Shown here piece after piece: positions 48,136 to 59,956 of a stretch of 64,000 bases of DNA (positions within the stretch are counted from its first letter, which is position 1; each line of letters opens with the position of its first letter). The notes under the pieces were generated by a model. That model had not been told where the DNA came from. It made no database searches and saw nothing but the letters and a program-made list of their open reading frames with translations. Made by a program: the position numbers and the translations under genes. The DNA comes from Monoplex corrugatus (Eukaryota; Mollusca; Gastropoda; Littorinimorpha; Ranellidae), in contig JAPXFY010000026.1 of the NCBI GenBank assembly GCA_030674185.1, forward strand, positions 50,202,246 to 50,266,245, in the 5' to 3' direction.

Positions 48136-50010
48136 AGCCCTTGTACATAAGATAACAAAAACAAACATAATCATAACGTACATGTATTAAGTCACATTCT
48201 AGTTATATGAAAAGAATGCACCAGACTTCAGCTCTTTTTTATTCACAGCCCGCAATTAAATAGTCAGAACTTAGCTTTGATGAACAATGTATGGTATATC
48301 TATTATGTCAATAAGTTCAAATGGTGGATATTCTGGCCTTCATTATGTTGATAAATCAAATAAATGTATGTGCATAGCATCAAATTGTGGATAAATTAAA
48401 AAAATTCAGATAGCTTTGCCTGCCCTGAAACTATAAAATAGTACAGTGTTCTGGCCCATCCTGATGATTTTACCCACCCTGAAATCATAAACAGCTGTAA
48501 TATTCTGTTGAATATGTGTTGGCTGGGAACAGGGAGGAGACCCAATCTCACATTCATGAATATCATGTAACAGTAGAAAGTATGTGACGTAAATAAATAA
48601 ATATGCTGGTTGAAATGTAGAAAGTTTAACGTGAACTCAAAGGCAGATTGCTTCATGAGACATTGTGCTGTATAAATCTTTGTCATTATTTTTTATTAAG
48701 ACTTTAAGCTATACAATCAGAAAGGTCTAACACCAGCTACAGAAAAATGATAGAGTACTGGATGACACTTTATACAGTTTTCACTCAAAAGCATATTTAC
48801 AACAGATTTTTCAGTGTTAGGTAATCTGCCTCTGTTGTTTTAAATCTCATTCACTTATGGTCTCCTTATACAACAGTGCATGACATTGCCACTTTTGAGT
48901 AGGATTTGAAGGGAAGGGGAGGGGGGGGTTGAACATTGGTTGGAATTGATTTCCTAGATCACAAGTATTAACTCACGTAAAACAATAGTGTAAGACATAG
49001 CTCGTTCTACCATTGGTGGTTGTCTTTTATGTGAAATAAAAAGATGTAACAGTGTTGACGTTCTGCATGTGTCACAGTACTTGTTGAATAATATTGATGT
49101 TGTTGTGGTAATTTATTTGCATTTCTTAACACAAACTTTCATCATCTACATCATCCATAACCACCATCGATATGAACAGCGTTTGGTGTATTCAAATCCT
49201 GCGGTGTAACTTGTAACAGAAGTGTAGCCTACACATGTAATTTCATTGTTGCTGTTGTTGTTGTTGTTTTTTCGCGTGTTTTTCCCCCCTAAACATTGAA
49301 AGTTCACTTACATGGGTGTCACTGTTGAGGAGTATGTACTCGTATTTTAAAATTGACAAACATTGTGTTGTAGTCAAAAATGTTGTTGTGTGCCAGTGCT
49401 CATCACTTGTATTTCTATGGTCTTACAAGTTGTGTTGAGATATAGTGAGTGAGTGTGTGTGTGCTCATGTGTGTGTATGCTAGAAAGACATACCTGTATT
49501 GATTTTCCATATATAATAATCACAACCACTATAACCATGCTATTTTTTCTGTACTCTTTTTGTCAGTGTAAGCTTTCTATACTCACACTTTACAGCTTTG
49601 TGTCTGTGTCTTCCTTGCATGCTGTGTTTTTTCTAATTAATGAGATCTATGTAATACATGTCTGCTTTGATGTACCCCTGTGCTTTGTAGTGACTGTCTG
49701 AGTCTACTGATTGATTTTACAGTTCTATGTTTAAGGTGGTGTGTTGTGGTTTAAAGAAGGAATGGTGCTATTGACTGATTATATAATTCTGTGTTTAAGA
49801 TGGTGTGTTTTGGTTTGAAGAAGGAGTTATGCAAATAAAGACAGAGAACTCATGCATAACATTTTGTTTGCAAGTAAGTAGAAGTGTTAATAACATGCAC
49901 TTAATAATAAAGTACGTAACATGCACATGTGAACACACACACCTACACTTAAACACACGCATGCATGCATGTGCATGCACACATACAAGCGCGTGCGCGC
50001 GCGCGCGCGC

Positions 50011-50055
<45 letters not shown>

Positions 50056-50789
50056 AAACACAAACACACATGCACCCAGCAGAGAAAATTTGGTCCTTAA
50101 AGCAACTACTATTAATGTAATATTCTTTGCTGTGTCAGCATTGCCAAATAGTCCTGCACTACTACAAATTGTTGAGTTGATGTCATTTCAGAACTAATGA
50201 TTGCAGAACTATTTTCATACAGAAATTCAGTGATTGGTGTTATTTTCTTTCATTTTCAGTACTTTGGTACGTTATTGTCTGATTTTGTGAAACAAATCGA
50301 AAAACATACTTACATGAATATTTCTGGGAGAAATTTTTTTCTGAGGTTTTTCTTTTTTCTTTTTTTTTTTTTTTCTTTTTTTTCTTTCTCTTTTTTCTTT
50401 TTTTTTAAATTTCAAAATGGATGTAAAGTTTTCAGATGTGTAAATTAAATACTTTTGTATTCTCATTGCTAGTTATAGATGGACCACAACAGCAACATAA
50501 AAATGTTACTATGTCTAAGATCAAGAGATTTTGTCTTAAACTTCACATGAACTTTTATATGTTTTGTAAACAGATAGATCATTGAATAGCTTGAAGAAGT
50601 AGAATTGATAATTATCATTTTGGATGATTTATCGGATTGGCTTATCTTATAGAGCCATGGGCTTTGAAAATGTCTTTGAATTTATGCACATAAAATCTGG
50701 TCAGTGTGTGTGTCATAAAAACTGGCCTGGTTGCTGCCCACCATAATGCTCCTACCATCCAGGTAGTGTCATTTATAGGTTTCAATTCA

Positions 50790-51605
50790 CCCTTCTGTTT
50801 AAATGCCTTGTCAGTGCACATGGTTTTGCAGAGGTACAAGATGATTGCTGGCAGATTAGGCTAGAGTGTTTGTGGAATCTGCCTTGTCAGCACACATGGT
50901 TTTGCAGAGGTAGAAGATAATTGCTGGCAGGTTAGGGTGGAATGCTTACAGAATTTGCATTGTCAGCGCACATGGTTTTGCAGAGGTAGAAGATAATTGC
51001 TGGCGTGTTAAGCCAGAACGCTTATAGAATTTGCCTTGTCAGCGCACATGGTTTTGCAGAGGTACAAGATAATTGCTGGCAGGTTAGGGTGGAATGCTTA
51101 TAGAATTTGCATTGTCAGCACACAGGGTTTTGCAGAGGTACAAGATAATTGCTGGCAGGTTAGGGTGGAGCGCTTACAGAATTTGCATTGTCAGCACACA
51201 GGGTTTTGCAGAGGTACAAGTAATTGCTGGCAAGTTAGGGTGGAGCGCTTACAGAATTTGCATTGTCAGCACACAGGGTTTTGCAGAGGTACAGGTAATT
51301 GGCAGTTGTGAGCGTTACAATTGCTGCAGACACAGGGTTGCGGGTAGAAATGTGGAGTGGTGGAGCGCTTACAGAATTTGCATTGTCAGCACACAGGGTT
51401 TTGCAGAGGTTCAAGAGAATTGCTGGCAAGTTAGGGTGGAGCGCTTACAGAATTTGCATTGTCAGCACACAGGGTTTTGCAGAGGTACAAGATAATTGCT
51501 GTCAAACTAAGGTGGAGCGCTTATCGAATTTGCCTTGTCAGCACACAGAGTTTTGCAAAGTTTCAAGAGAATTGCTGGCAGATTAGGCTGGAATGCTTAT
51601 GAAAT
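50790..51605. repeat. 76-bp tandem array, about ten copies
   Basis: Units containing CACAGGGTTTTGCAGAGGTA, AATTGCTGGCAGGTTAGGGT and GCTTACAGAATTTGCATTGT recur every 76 bp; anchor positions are 50821, 50897, 50973, 51049 and 51125, continuing to about 51560. The inner copies are nearly identical, the outer ones diverged, as expected of an array that expands by unequal exchange. An unrelated insert of about 60 bp interrupts it near 51299-51360. Because 76 is not a multiple of three, the long open frames here rotate through the unit and are artefacts. Confidence 0.92.
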
Positions 51606-51889
51606 TACACAGACATGATGAGTCCTGCTTGAACTAATGCCAGACTGTTTCAGTTTTCTTTGAATTTACTTTGATGTCCAGAATACTTTGTGATAGAAGA
51701 ACTGAAAGTTTGACCTGAATGACACAGTAGCCATTTTTCCATCAGCATGTGAATGTTAGCATCAGGAAACAGTTTTTATGTTTGGAGTGTGAAGTTTGTA
51801 TATGAAGGATTCATTGCACCCAGACAGTTCCATATGCGCTCCACCCATAATATGCGAGCTTGAAACATGAAAGGGGAAAGGTGATGGAA

Positions 51890-52200
51890 TCTATAAAACA
51901 CTGACACCAGCAGAATGATTCGAGCATTAACCCTTTGACTTCCACATCCTGTCCACCAGCATACTACATTGCAACCATGCTAGCAAAGCAGAAACTTAAC
52001 CCTTTGATTCCCACAGCCTGTCCACCACCTTCCTGCAGGAAGCTGGTTTATGGGATGAAGGAATCAAAGGGTTAAGTTGCAGTTGGTGGATAGGATGCTG
52101 GAGTCAAAGGGTTAAGACAGGCAGCAAAAAAAGCCAGCTTTAATGCTGTGAGGTAGGATTGAGTTCAAGATCTCAAGTCCATGAAGAGCCAGCCAGTCTG
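51890..52200. mobile_element. Dispersed repeat interrupted by the TTAA MITE
   Basis: The flanks ACACTGACACCAGCAGAATG and ATTCGAGCATTAA on the left, and GACAGGCAGC, GATTGAGTTC and CTCAAGTCCATG on the right, match the uninterrupted copy at 31490-31640. The MITE at 51931-52111 splits it at its TTAA. Confidence 0.6.
51927..52115. mobile_element. Palindromic TTAA MITE with matching empty site at 31.5 kb
   Basis: TTAA at 51927-51930 and 52112-52115 flank 181 bp. The left outer arm reads CCCTTTGACTTCCACATCC and the right outer arm GGATGCTGGAGTCAAAGGG. An inner palindrome is itself bounded by TTAA (51996-51999 and 52072-52075) and centred on TTCCTGCAGGAA. No ORF is present. The related repeat at 31518-31521 has a single TTAA at the same point. 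Confidence 0.85.
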
Positions 52201-52384
52201 TGTAATAGTTTTGCCTGTGACATGTTTTGTTTTGTCAAGTGATTCAGTTAATTGTCAGTTTTTTTATGGCAATATGCTGTATCATTTGCTGATACCAAAC
52301 ATGATTATACCAATTGTGCCTTTACACATAGTATTTAAGGTTGATTGTTTGATGTGATTCTGAAAAGGCTTTTCTAGTTTTCGG

Positions 52385-52640
52385 GCAAGGTAAAATATTG
52401 TTGGAGGTTGTTGCATAACCATGAGGTCTTAGGGGAACAAGGCGATACAATAAGGGCAGTGCCCATCAATTCTTCCTTGCTGCTTTGTCTTCCACAACTC
52501 TAAACGGGATCAGGCACCCATTCATTGCTGCTTGGTGTGGAGGCCACACACATGTCCGTCCTGTCACAAAATCAGACTCGAACTTGTGCAGTTAGATCAA
52601 AAAGGCTCTACCTCTATGCTTAACAGGCTTCTCTATTAAA
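52385..52640 (-). mobile_element. SINE of the GGAGCCAGCATT family
   Basis: GGTTGTTGCATAACCATGAG, AAGGGCAGTGCCCAT and GGGATCAGGCACCC on the plus strand align with the copy at 38225. About 30 bp around the GGAGCCAGC block is missing. A B-box-like GTTCGAGTCTG is on the minus strand near 52575. Confidence 0.55.
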
Positions 52641-52846
52641 ATATGAACACCAATGGAAGAGAGAAAACAGTTCTCTGTTGTTGCAGAGTATGATTATTAT
52701 GTAAGTTGAAGTGTAGCAAGAGACACTGCTATTTAGTGCAAATGTTTTATTTTCAGTAAGTATTTTTCACGTTTGTTTTCGTGATTGTTGCTGTTTCATC
52801 TACTTTTTTTTTTCTTTTCTTTCCTTTTGTTTTCTGTCAGTGTCAG

Positions 52847-53283
<437 letters not shown>

Positions 53284-53284
53284 T

Positions 53285-53320
<36 letters not shown>

Positions 53321-53345
53321 CCTCTCATTCTCTCTCTCTCTGTTA
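53284..53345. repeat. TC microsatellite, 3' flank of the LINE fragment
   Basis: About 60 bp of TC repeats with minor interruptions start directly at the 3' end of the LINE fragment. Confidence 0.9.
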
Positions 53346-53470
53346 ATCATTCACAAAACTCACTCTTTCTTTCTTTCTCTGTTTCCCTCCCTCTTATTCC
53401 CCAATATGAAACACAACAACAAATTAAAGAATAGACAGTGAAAATACAACAGTGTTGCTCTATTTTTCAG

Positions 53471-56347
53471 AGCTCAGGGCAGCTGACACAGCACACTGAC
53501 CAGACTTATGTAGAGGTGGCAACGGCAGCTAGAGCAGAGGAGGAGGAGCTAAACAGAGAAGATTTGTCTGATGGTCGCAGTGATGGAGAAGGTCAGCACC
53601 TTCCCAGTACTCTCATTGAAGGGGGAACACTTCTTCCCACAGGTGAAGGGGAACTCAGCCTGTCCACAAATACCCATCATCTGTTGGAAACCTCTCAGGA
53701 AATCCCTCAGCCTCTTTACAAAGAAGGGGAAATCTCTCAGCTGTTTAATGCCCAGATTCAGAATGAAATTTCACATTACTCAGACACACACACACAAGAG
53801 GAAATTGTAAGTCTCCCAGACACTCACAAAATAAGTGAAAATTTTCAGTCTTCAGAAACGCATATTCCGAGAAAAATGTGTCATTCTCTGGAACCACACG
53901 ATGAAGAGGACATCTCTCTGTCATCAAATGCTGACAGTGAAAGGGAAAGGTCTCAGTCTCCAGTTAACCATGATCAAGATGGAATATCTGGACCCCTAAG
54001 CAACCAGAGGGAGGATGAGAGTTCTTTGGCCATAAATGTTAGCACTCCATTAAATTGCAGGGTGAAGAAAGCAGCCACACAATCCAGCAATACCACTGTT
54101 GTAGATGCTCCTCATGCACTTTCCTTAAGTAACACAAAAGCCTCAGATACAGTTACACATATCCCCACACCACCAAAGACTCGTATGTCCAGAAAGCTCA
54201 GCTCAGATAGTCTCAGAACTTTTAGTGCTCTCACAATATGCAGCATCCATGCAGATGGCAAGGCCAGCAGCAGCATATCAGGAAGCACTGTTTCCAGCAG
54301 GGAGAAACAGGGGCAGAAGGGTAAAGCCTCTGGCAGGTCTGTCATGTCCAACACTCCTATGGATCAGTTGTCAGTGATCAGTGTCAGGATCAGCTCAGCA
54401 GAAGACAAAAACACGTCCCTGGGTAGCAGTAGAAAACTAACCCTGCTTGAGAGGAGGGGAAACATCATGTTAACTCCCACCAGGCATGGACTTACCATGG
54501 CAGAGGGCCATGCAGCCTCTTGGTGTTATGATGATGCTTTGGAAAAACGCAGGACAGATTCTGTCAGCAGCAAAGACACTATGCATAGCAGAAATGAAAG
54601 TCTGAACAGCAGTCTGGAAGTGGGCTTCTCCAGCCAGGAAGAAACTGATCTAAGGCAGGAGAACATTAGCCAGGTGACTCTGTACAGCGGTCCAAAAGAA
54701 CGTACTGGTGGTCAAGGCATTACTGACCAACACCAAGAACAAACAGACACATGCCAGAGATGTCACATTTTCAGTAATGAATATTTGTGTAGGAGCAGAG
54801 GGGATTTCTGTAAGCGCCAGGAAAACACTGACATCAGTAAAGAAGACACCGACTGTAGAGTCAGTCTAAGGCAGGATGAAAAAGAACTCTTGACAAAATT
54901 TAGCTGTGAAGGAGTTGGTGAAGTTTGTCAGGAAGATACAAACAGAAACATGTGTGACATGATAAAGACTCCAACTGATGTTTACATCAAGCAAGAGGCA
55001 AAGAACTATGGTAGTGAACTTACTACACTGAATCAAACAGATGTTTGTGGTGGACAGGGTTCTGACAACCTTACAGATGAATCTCCATGCAGTAAACAAA
55101 TAACAAAAGGCAAAATCCCTCAGGCTACTGACTGTACATATAGCATGTCTACTGCACAAAATACAATGATGGTCGGTAACCAGAACCTGTTGAACAACTC
55201 TAGCAATCCTGACAGAAACATGCCCTCTAATGGTGACTCATACAGCAGTATGTTAGCTACAGATGCAGTTCACAGCTGTCAAGAATCCAAACAGCAAGAT
55301 GGTGATGAGAAAACAAGACAAAACAGAGTATCTTCAGTTTCAGGTCATGTTGAAAAAGATCTCCCTCAGAATCCAAATTCAGTTCAGCTGAGCAATGAAA
55401 CTGAAAGCAGTGCCAGATGGGAGATGATGGTCTTGCTTCACGCAAAACAGCACAGGCAGAAATCTGTGAACAGGATACATAGCACAACACCCAGCCCCAG
55501 GCTAAGTCAGCAGCCAGCCAGCCAGTTTCAGCAGAGAATGAGCAGCCCCTACCAAAACATTCCCAGTCGGGTAATTGGAACTAAGAACCAGGCGGTCAGC
55601 ACACCTGCGTATAAGCAGGCTGCAAGTTACCTGAAACAGGTTGCTAAGAACAGGGCACGCTGGAAGCACACTTCACCCAGAGCTGATGGACAGACCTACG
55701 CAACCTACGAACTGAACCTTGGCCAAAGAGCCAGCTCTAACAGCAGCGGCACATTCAACAAACGTGATCAGGCAGGCAGCCGAGCCAATCAGACAATTAA
55801 ACCAAGTCAAGTCAACATCACTCCCAGAGAGTCCCTTGTCAAGTCCAGCAGCTGTCCAGTCCGTCCCAAGGCACCCTGGAACCAGATCCAGGGCTCTCCG
55901 AGAAAGGGAGTGCCCGTCCAGCATTCTCAGAACAGCCTGATGCTGGTGTACCAAGAGGTGAATGCGATGATGGTGGTGGGCAATGAGTGCAGACACAGAC
56001 CTTACACCTCGCCTTCCCGAGTCAGCAGCATGCTCAGACACTGCCGTGGACAACAGCTCAGCCAGCACACCAGGCTCCTCCCTGATCCAAGACAAGGAGC
56101 TCTCAGGGTCATTGTGCACCCACACCCAGCCACCTCCACCCCTCCACTCACAAGATCCCAGACTGTTAACATGAATGTGGAGGCAGGTCAGGTTGTGCCA
56201 GAGACGCCTTCATGTAATAGCGGTGATCCCTGTCATGGTAACATTGATGGACGGGATCAGACAATAGATGTTCCACTACACAGTGGAATTCTCGGGGTGG
56301 GTGGTAAGAAGTGTGCGTTCAGTCCCAGACAGGACTTGGAGAAATGA
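53471..56347 (+). CDS. Large terminal coding exon, Ser/Thr-rich disordered protein
   Basis: The frame follows a good acceptor (CTCTATTTTTCAG) in phase 0 and stays open for 958 codons to TGA at 56345. It is the longest coding segment in the window. The composition is Ser, Thr, Gln, Asn and Glu rich with few hydrophobics, so it is predicted disordered, with many potential phosphorylation sites. At about residues 70-180 of the exon short degenerate repeats occur (QEIPQPLY, GEISQLFN, NEISHYSD, EEIVSLPD, EDISLSSN). Around residues 400-530 QE-(D/N)-T pairs and scattered Cys recur. The C-terminal third is basic (KQVAKNRARWKHTSP) and Pro/Ser-rich. No domain, signal peptide or membrane segment is recognised. 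No AATAAA lies within the next kilobase; repeats occupy the presumed 3' UTR. Assignment to the gene starting at 1419 is inferred. Confidence 0.8.
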   Translation, partial: SSGQLTQHTDQTYVEVATAARAEEEELNREDLSDGRSDGEGQHLPSTLIEGGTLLPTGEGELSLSTNTHHLLETSQEIPQPLYKEGEISQLFNAQIQNEISHYSDTHTQEEIVSLPDTHKISENFQSSETHIPRKMCHSLEPHDEEDISLSSNADSERERSQSPVNHDQDGISGPLSNQREDESSLAINVSTPLNCRVKKAATQSSNTTVVDAPHALSLSNTKASDTVTHIPTPPKTRMSRKLSSDSLRTFSALTICSIHADGKASSSISGSTVSSREKQGQKGKASGRSVMSNTPMDQLSVISVRISSAEDKNTSLGSSRKLTLLERRGNIMLTPTRHGLTMAEGHAASWCYDDALEKRRTDSVSSKDTMHSRNESLNSSLEVGFSSQEETDLRQENISQVTLYSGPKERTGGQGITDQHQEQTDTCQRCHIFSNEYLCRSRGDFCKRQENTDISKEDTDCRVSLRQDEKELLTKFSCEGVGEVCQEDTNRNMCDMIKTPTDVYIKQEAKNYGSELTTLNQTDVCGGQGSDNLTDESPCSKQITKGKIPQATDCTYSMSTAQNTMMVGNQNLLNNSSNPDRNMPSNGDSYSSMLATDAVHSCQESKQQDGDEKTRQNRVSSVSGHVEKDLPQNPNSVQLSNETESSARWEMMVLLHAKQHRQKSVNRIHSTTPSPRLSQQPASQFQQRMSSPYQNIPSRVIGTKNQAVSTPAYKQAASYLKQVAKNRARWKHTSPRADGQTYATYELNLGQRASSNSSGTFNKRDQAGSRANQTIKPSQVNITPRESLVKSSSCPVRPKAPWNQIQGSPRKGVPVQHSQNSLMLVYQEVNAMMVVGNECRHRPYTSPSRVSSMLRHCRGQQLSQHTRLLPDPRQGALRVIVHPHPATSTPPLTRSQTVNMNVEAGQVVPETPSCNSGDPCHGNIDGRDQTIDVPLHSGILGVGGKKCAFSPRQDLEK

Positions 56348-56504
56348 GTGCTTGGCTTGCTGTTTGGAAAATATAAGGAGTTTCCTTTAATCCGAGCAAG
56401 GGGCAAAGTCATAGAAGCATCTGCAAGGTCATAGAGGCATCTCCTCACAGGCCCAAATTAATGTATTTTTCATTTTTTTGTGTCAGTGAGTGGTGAATTA
56501 GACT

Positions 56505-56575
56505 GAGAAGTGTCAATGACATTAACTTCTCTTGGAGCCAGCATTGTGAAGGTGATTCCCGTTTCTTCTCCCTCA
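56505..56575 (-). mobile_element. SINE fragment giving rise to a tandem array
   Basis: TCTCTTGGAGCCAGCATTGT and CCCGTTTCTTCTCCCTCACT align with the SINE at 38225. The sequence then runs into the 37-bp array; the post-array block CATTCACAGCTGG matches the SINE at 31655, so the array lies inside the SINE. Confidence 0.6.
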
Positions 56576-56840
56576 CTGTTTTGTCTTCCCTATCCCAGAA
56601 GAGGGACAGTTGTCCATTTATCTCCCCTATCCCAGAAAAGGGACAGTTGTCCATTTATCTTCCCTATCCTAGAAGAGGGACAGTTGTCCATTTATCTTCC
56701 CTATCCTAGAAGAGGGACAGTTGTCCATTTATCTTCCCTATCCTAGAAGAGGGACAGTTGTCCATTTATCTTTCCTATCCCAGAAGAGGGACAGTTGTCT
56801 GTATCATCCCTACCCAGAAGAGGGACAGTTGTCCATTCAC
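56576..56840. repeat. 37-bp tandem array, seven copies
   Basis: Units containing AGAAGAGGGACAGTTGTCCA and TTTATCTTCCCTATCC have anchors at 56604, 56641, 56678, 56715, 56752 and 56789, with a last, shorter step to 56823. It starts 230 bp after the stop codon of the last exon, so it is probably in its 3' UTR. Each unit contains GGACAGTTGTCC, a 12-bp palindrome. Confidence 0.92.
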
Positions 56841-57884
56841 AGCTGGATCTGTTCAGTTCAAGCTAGGGTACAGATCTGTTCATGCATCCGTTTGGTAACC
56901 ATCCTTATGTTGATGACTGCTTTAACCATTCATTGCCTAATGTTGTTTTACCAGCTACACACAAGGGGTTGCACAGCTTTGACAAGTTTCCAAGATAACT
57001 ACTGGCAAAATCAGACATAGCACATACTGGAACTATCTGAGGCCAAGAATCTCATGAACCATTTCCAAATCCTAGTTATAGCCATTGGTAGAAGCTTCCA
57101 TTAGCAGCTAGAAGGAAAGTTAATACTTACTTGAGTTGCAACAAAACTTTCTCTGACCTTCGCATTTAGAGTTTATTACAGTCGAATCATGAAAACTTGT
57201 TTGAATATTATGTATGGTCCTTTTTCAGTGATAGCAAAAATTGTGTTTGTTCGATGTTTCAGTTACAGTCTGCCCATCCTAGACCTCTCCATCTTATCCC
57301 TCTGTTTTAGAGAGAGATAAAAGAAAAAAGAAAAGACGAGAGTGAGAGATAAAGAAATGCACAACACTGAAAGGAAAGCTGGTCAGGCCCATTTTACCAA
57401 ATCTTGGGTACAAATGCGTCAGAATTGTCTTGTGCACATGCATGCATACTTATAATAGATGTGTGCATGCATGTGCGCGCGTGCACCACACACACACACA
57501 CACCACACACACACCACACACACACACTTAATTGACTAAGCTTGCTTTTCAAGAAATATGTCAGTAAACAGCCTAAAATTGTGATTTGTCCATTGTGACT
57601 CCTACAGCTGGCAATGACCCATACATGTATACAAATTACATCCATACATTTACATTTTCCAGTTGGGTCATTCCTGTGGATTATTGACTACCTTGTGCAT
57701 CAGGTGATAGATCTACATTTATACATAAAACTCTCCAGATCCCTTATTTGCTGATGTATATTTGTCCCACACAGACAGATATACCACCTCCCCTCGCACT
57801 GACCCTGATTTTAAAGATAGAATCCTGTTGGTCAAAAAGTATAATGAAAAATACTGCAGCAATATTGTATGTTCTTATTCACAG

Positions 57885-58206
57885 CACCTGTCTTTGCGGC
57901 ACATTCTGTGACTTTTCCGGCTTTTGCTGTTGAAAACTGTTTTCCACTATTTTCGACTGCATTTGAAACACCACAGATTAAAACTTTTCAGTGCCAGACA
58001 AATGATTATTCTCTCAGAAATGAGCTACACAACATGGGAAACAACTACAACTTCATAGTAACAGCATTAGTTCAGTTAAAGTTGCCTCTCTTCTCTGATG
58101 GACTGCTTTCCTGTAAAAATTTTAGCTGTTGCAGTGTTTGGTTTCGAAGTTTTAAAAGTAGTAATAGATTTTCTTCTTGTATCCGAATTTTTGGTCAGAC
58201 GCACAG
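57885..58206 (+). CDS. Weak candidate internal exon of another gene
   Basis: An acceptor (GTTCTTATTCACAG) and an excellent donor (CACAG followed by GTAAGA) enclose 322 open bases (phase 1 in, phase 2 out). The translation is rich in Phe, Ser and Cys (TFPAFAVENCFPLFSTAF), which is unusual for a soluble protein and lacks any known motif. No partner exons were found. Confidence 0.18.
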
Positions 58207-58935
58207 GTAAGATTGTCAAACTCTTGAAGAAACTGTAACTGTGATCGGTGTTGTCCTCTGTGTTAAAATACAGAAATGATCATGCACATACGATTGATGT
58301 TGAGTTGTCCACCATGCTGAAAGGTTGACCGCCAGGGAGCAGCTCGGTACAGAAATGTGTGATGGTGGACAGCTCCATTTCTTTGTATTGTTAGCTGACA
58401 TAAAAAATGCTGCAGATAAAAAACTTGCTGGCAGTCCCACTTTTTATCCTGTGTATTGGGCAGTATCTTCTCTACAGCATCAGTTTGTCACACTTATGGT
58501 ACAGCCAGTCAGAGTCAAGTTTATTAATAGTGTCTTCAGTTCATTTACTTGTTTGTCATTGCTGTATGAAATCAGGTTGGAAAGTGGCTTGAAAAGTACC
58601 AGTTTCATTCTTTGTCACCAAGGGGTTTTATTTGTTTGTGTGTGTGTGTTTGTTTTACAATAGTACTTTTTGTATTGAAACAAAACTACAGTTGCATGCT
58701 TGAAATGTATACATATTTTGAGGAAGAAAGTGTTAGTATGATAGTTGAACATTCGTGTAAGAATGGTGTTTTTGAGTGCATGCTTTTTTCTAAGAGTTTA
58801 ATTGAAGTGCCTTGATGGTGAAGTTGTATTGTGCTGCAAGTGAAGCATTTGTATTACTATGTAGATTTGTGTGGAAGACCTGCAGTTGTACTGTGTGGAA
58901 TAACTGGATGAAAGAGAGATCTTTTATTTATGATT

Positions 58936-58938
<3 letters not shown>

Positions 58939-59018
<80 letters not shown>

Positions 59019-59019
59019 T
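58939..59019. repeat. TC microsatellite, 5' flank of the RNase H LINE
   Basis: A TC tract of about 80 bp ends exactly where the LINE endonuclease frame begins. Confidence 0.95.
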
Positions 59020-59956
59020 CCAATGGAACTGCAGATCAGTCCATTCAAACCTAGTGTTGCTTCAACAGTATTTATAAAAAAATAATCTGCGTTTTAGTGC
59101 TGCAATCTCTTAATGCTGTTAAACATAAGCTTCCAAAATTGCCAAATTATTTTTATCCTCAGCTGTTTCAATGTTGTAAGGCGACTAACAAGGTACAGGT
59201 TGCCATATACACCAGATCTGATCTGAATTACTCGTCCTTTGAAGATTTCCCGATCCCAGCAGATACAAAAGACATCTATTACACAGGAGCAGCTTTCAGA
59301 GTCAGTACAACTGTTAATGTAAGTCTTTTATCATTGTACCTTCCTTCTCGTCCAAAAGGTGATAACACTGACTGATCAAGCATTTGGACACAAAAGGCTC
59401 AAGGTGGATAGTTCTGGGTGGTTTAATTTAAAGCACATTCTCCTTTCTGGAAGAAAGAATGTCTCAAAAACACCAGCAATCACCTAATTGAAAACATAGT
59501 AGATTCAAATCTTTACCTATTAAATGATGGTTCCATTACATGGATTCCTGATGTCTCTACTCATAGAGCAACCACAGTAGACTTGTCTCTCATCTCTCCA
59601 GAGCTTGCAACAAATTGTACTTGGCTTGTAGGAGATGATAGTTTGGGTAGTGATCATCTTCCAATTGAAATTAAACTTTTGGAGAGAAAAAATTTCCGAA
59701 CGCACACTGACACTGAAGACAGAATCCTGAAATTCCAATACAAGAACGCCGATTGGGTAGCGTTTGGTAACGTCCTTCAGACCTACAGCACAGATTTCAT
59801 AAAACATGATAATATAAATGTATTTTACTCTAATTTCGTCGAAGTTGTCTTCAAGGTGGCTTTCTCTTCTATTCCAGTGTGTAAATCGATGAAACCAGAC
59901 AAATACAGTGGAAATTCGTGATGGACAAAAGAATGTGAACAGGCTGTTGCCTTTAA

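Noticed and set aside
50197..50448. Frame after a very strong acceptor (YFGTLLSDFVKQ) running into poly-Phe
   Set aside because: No usable donor, and the open frame continues through a T-rich tract; chance openness.
51036..51586. Repeat protein encoded by the 76-bp array
   Set aside because: The unit length is not divisible by three, so no constant peptide repeat is encoded; no start or splice context supports translation.
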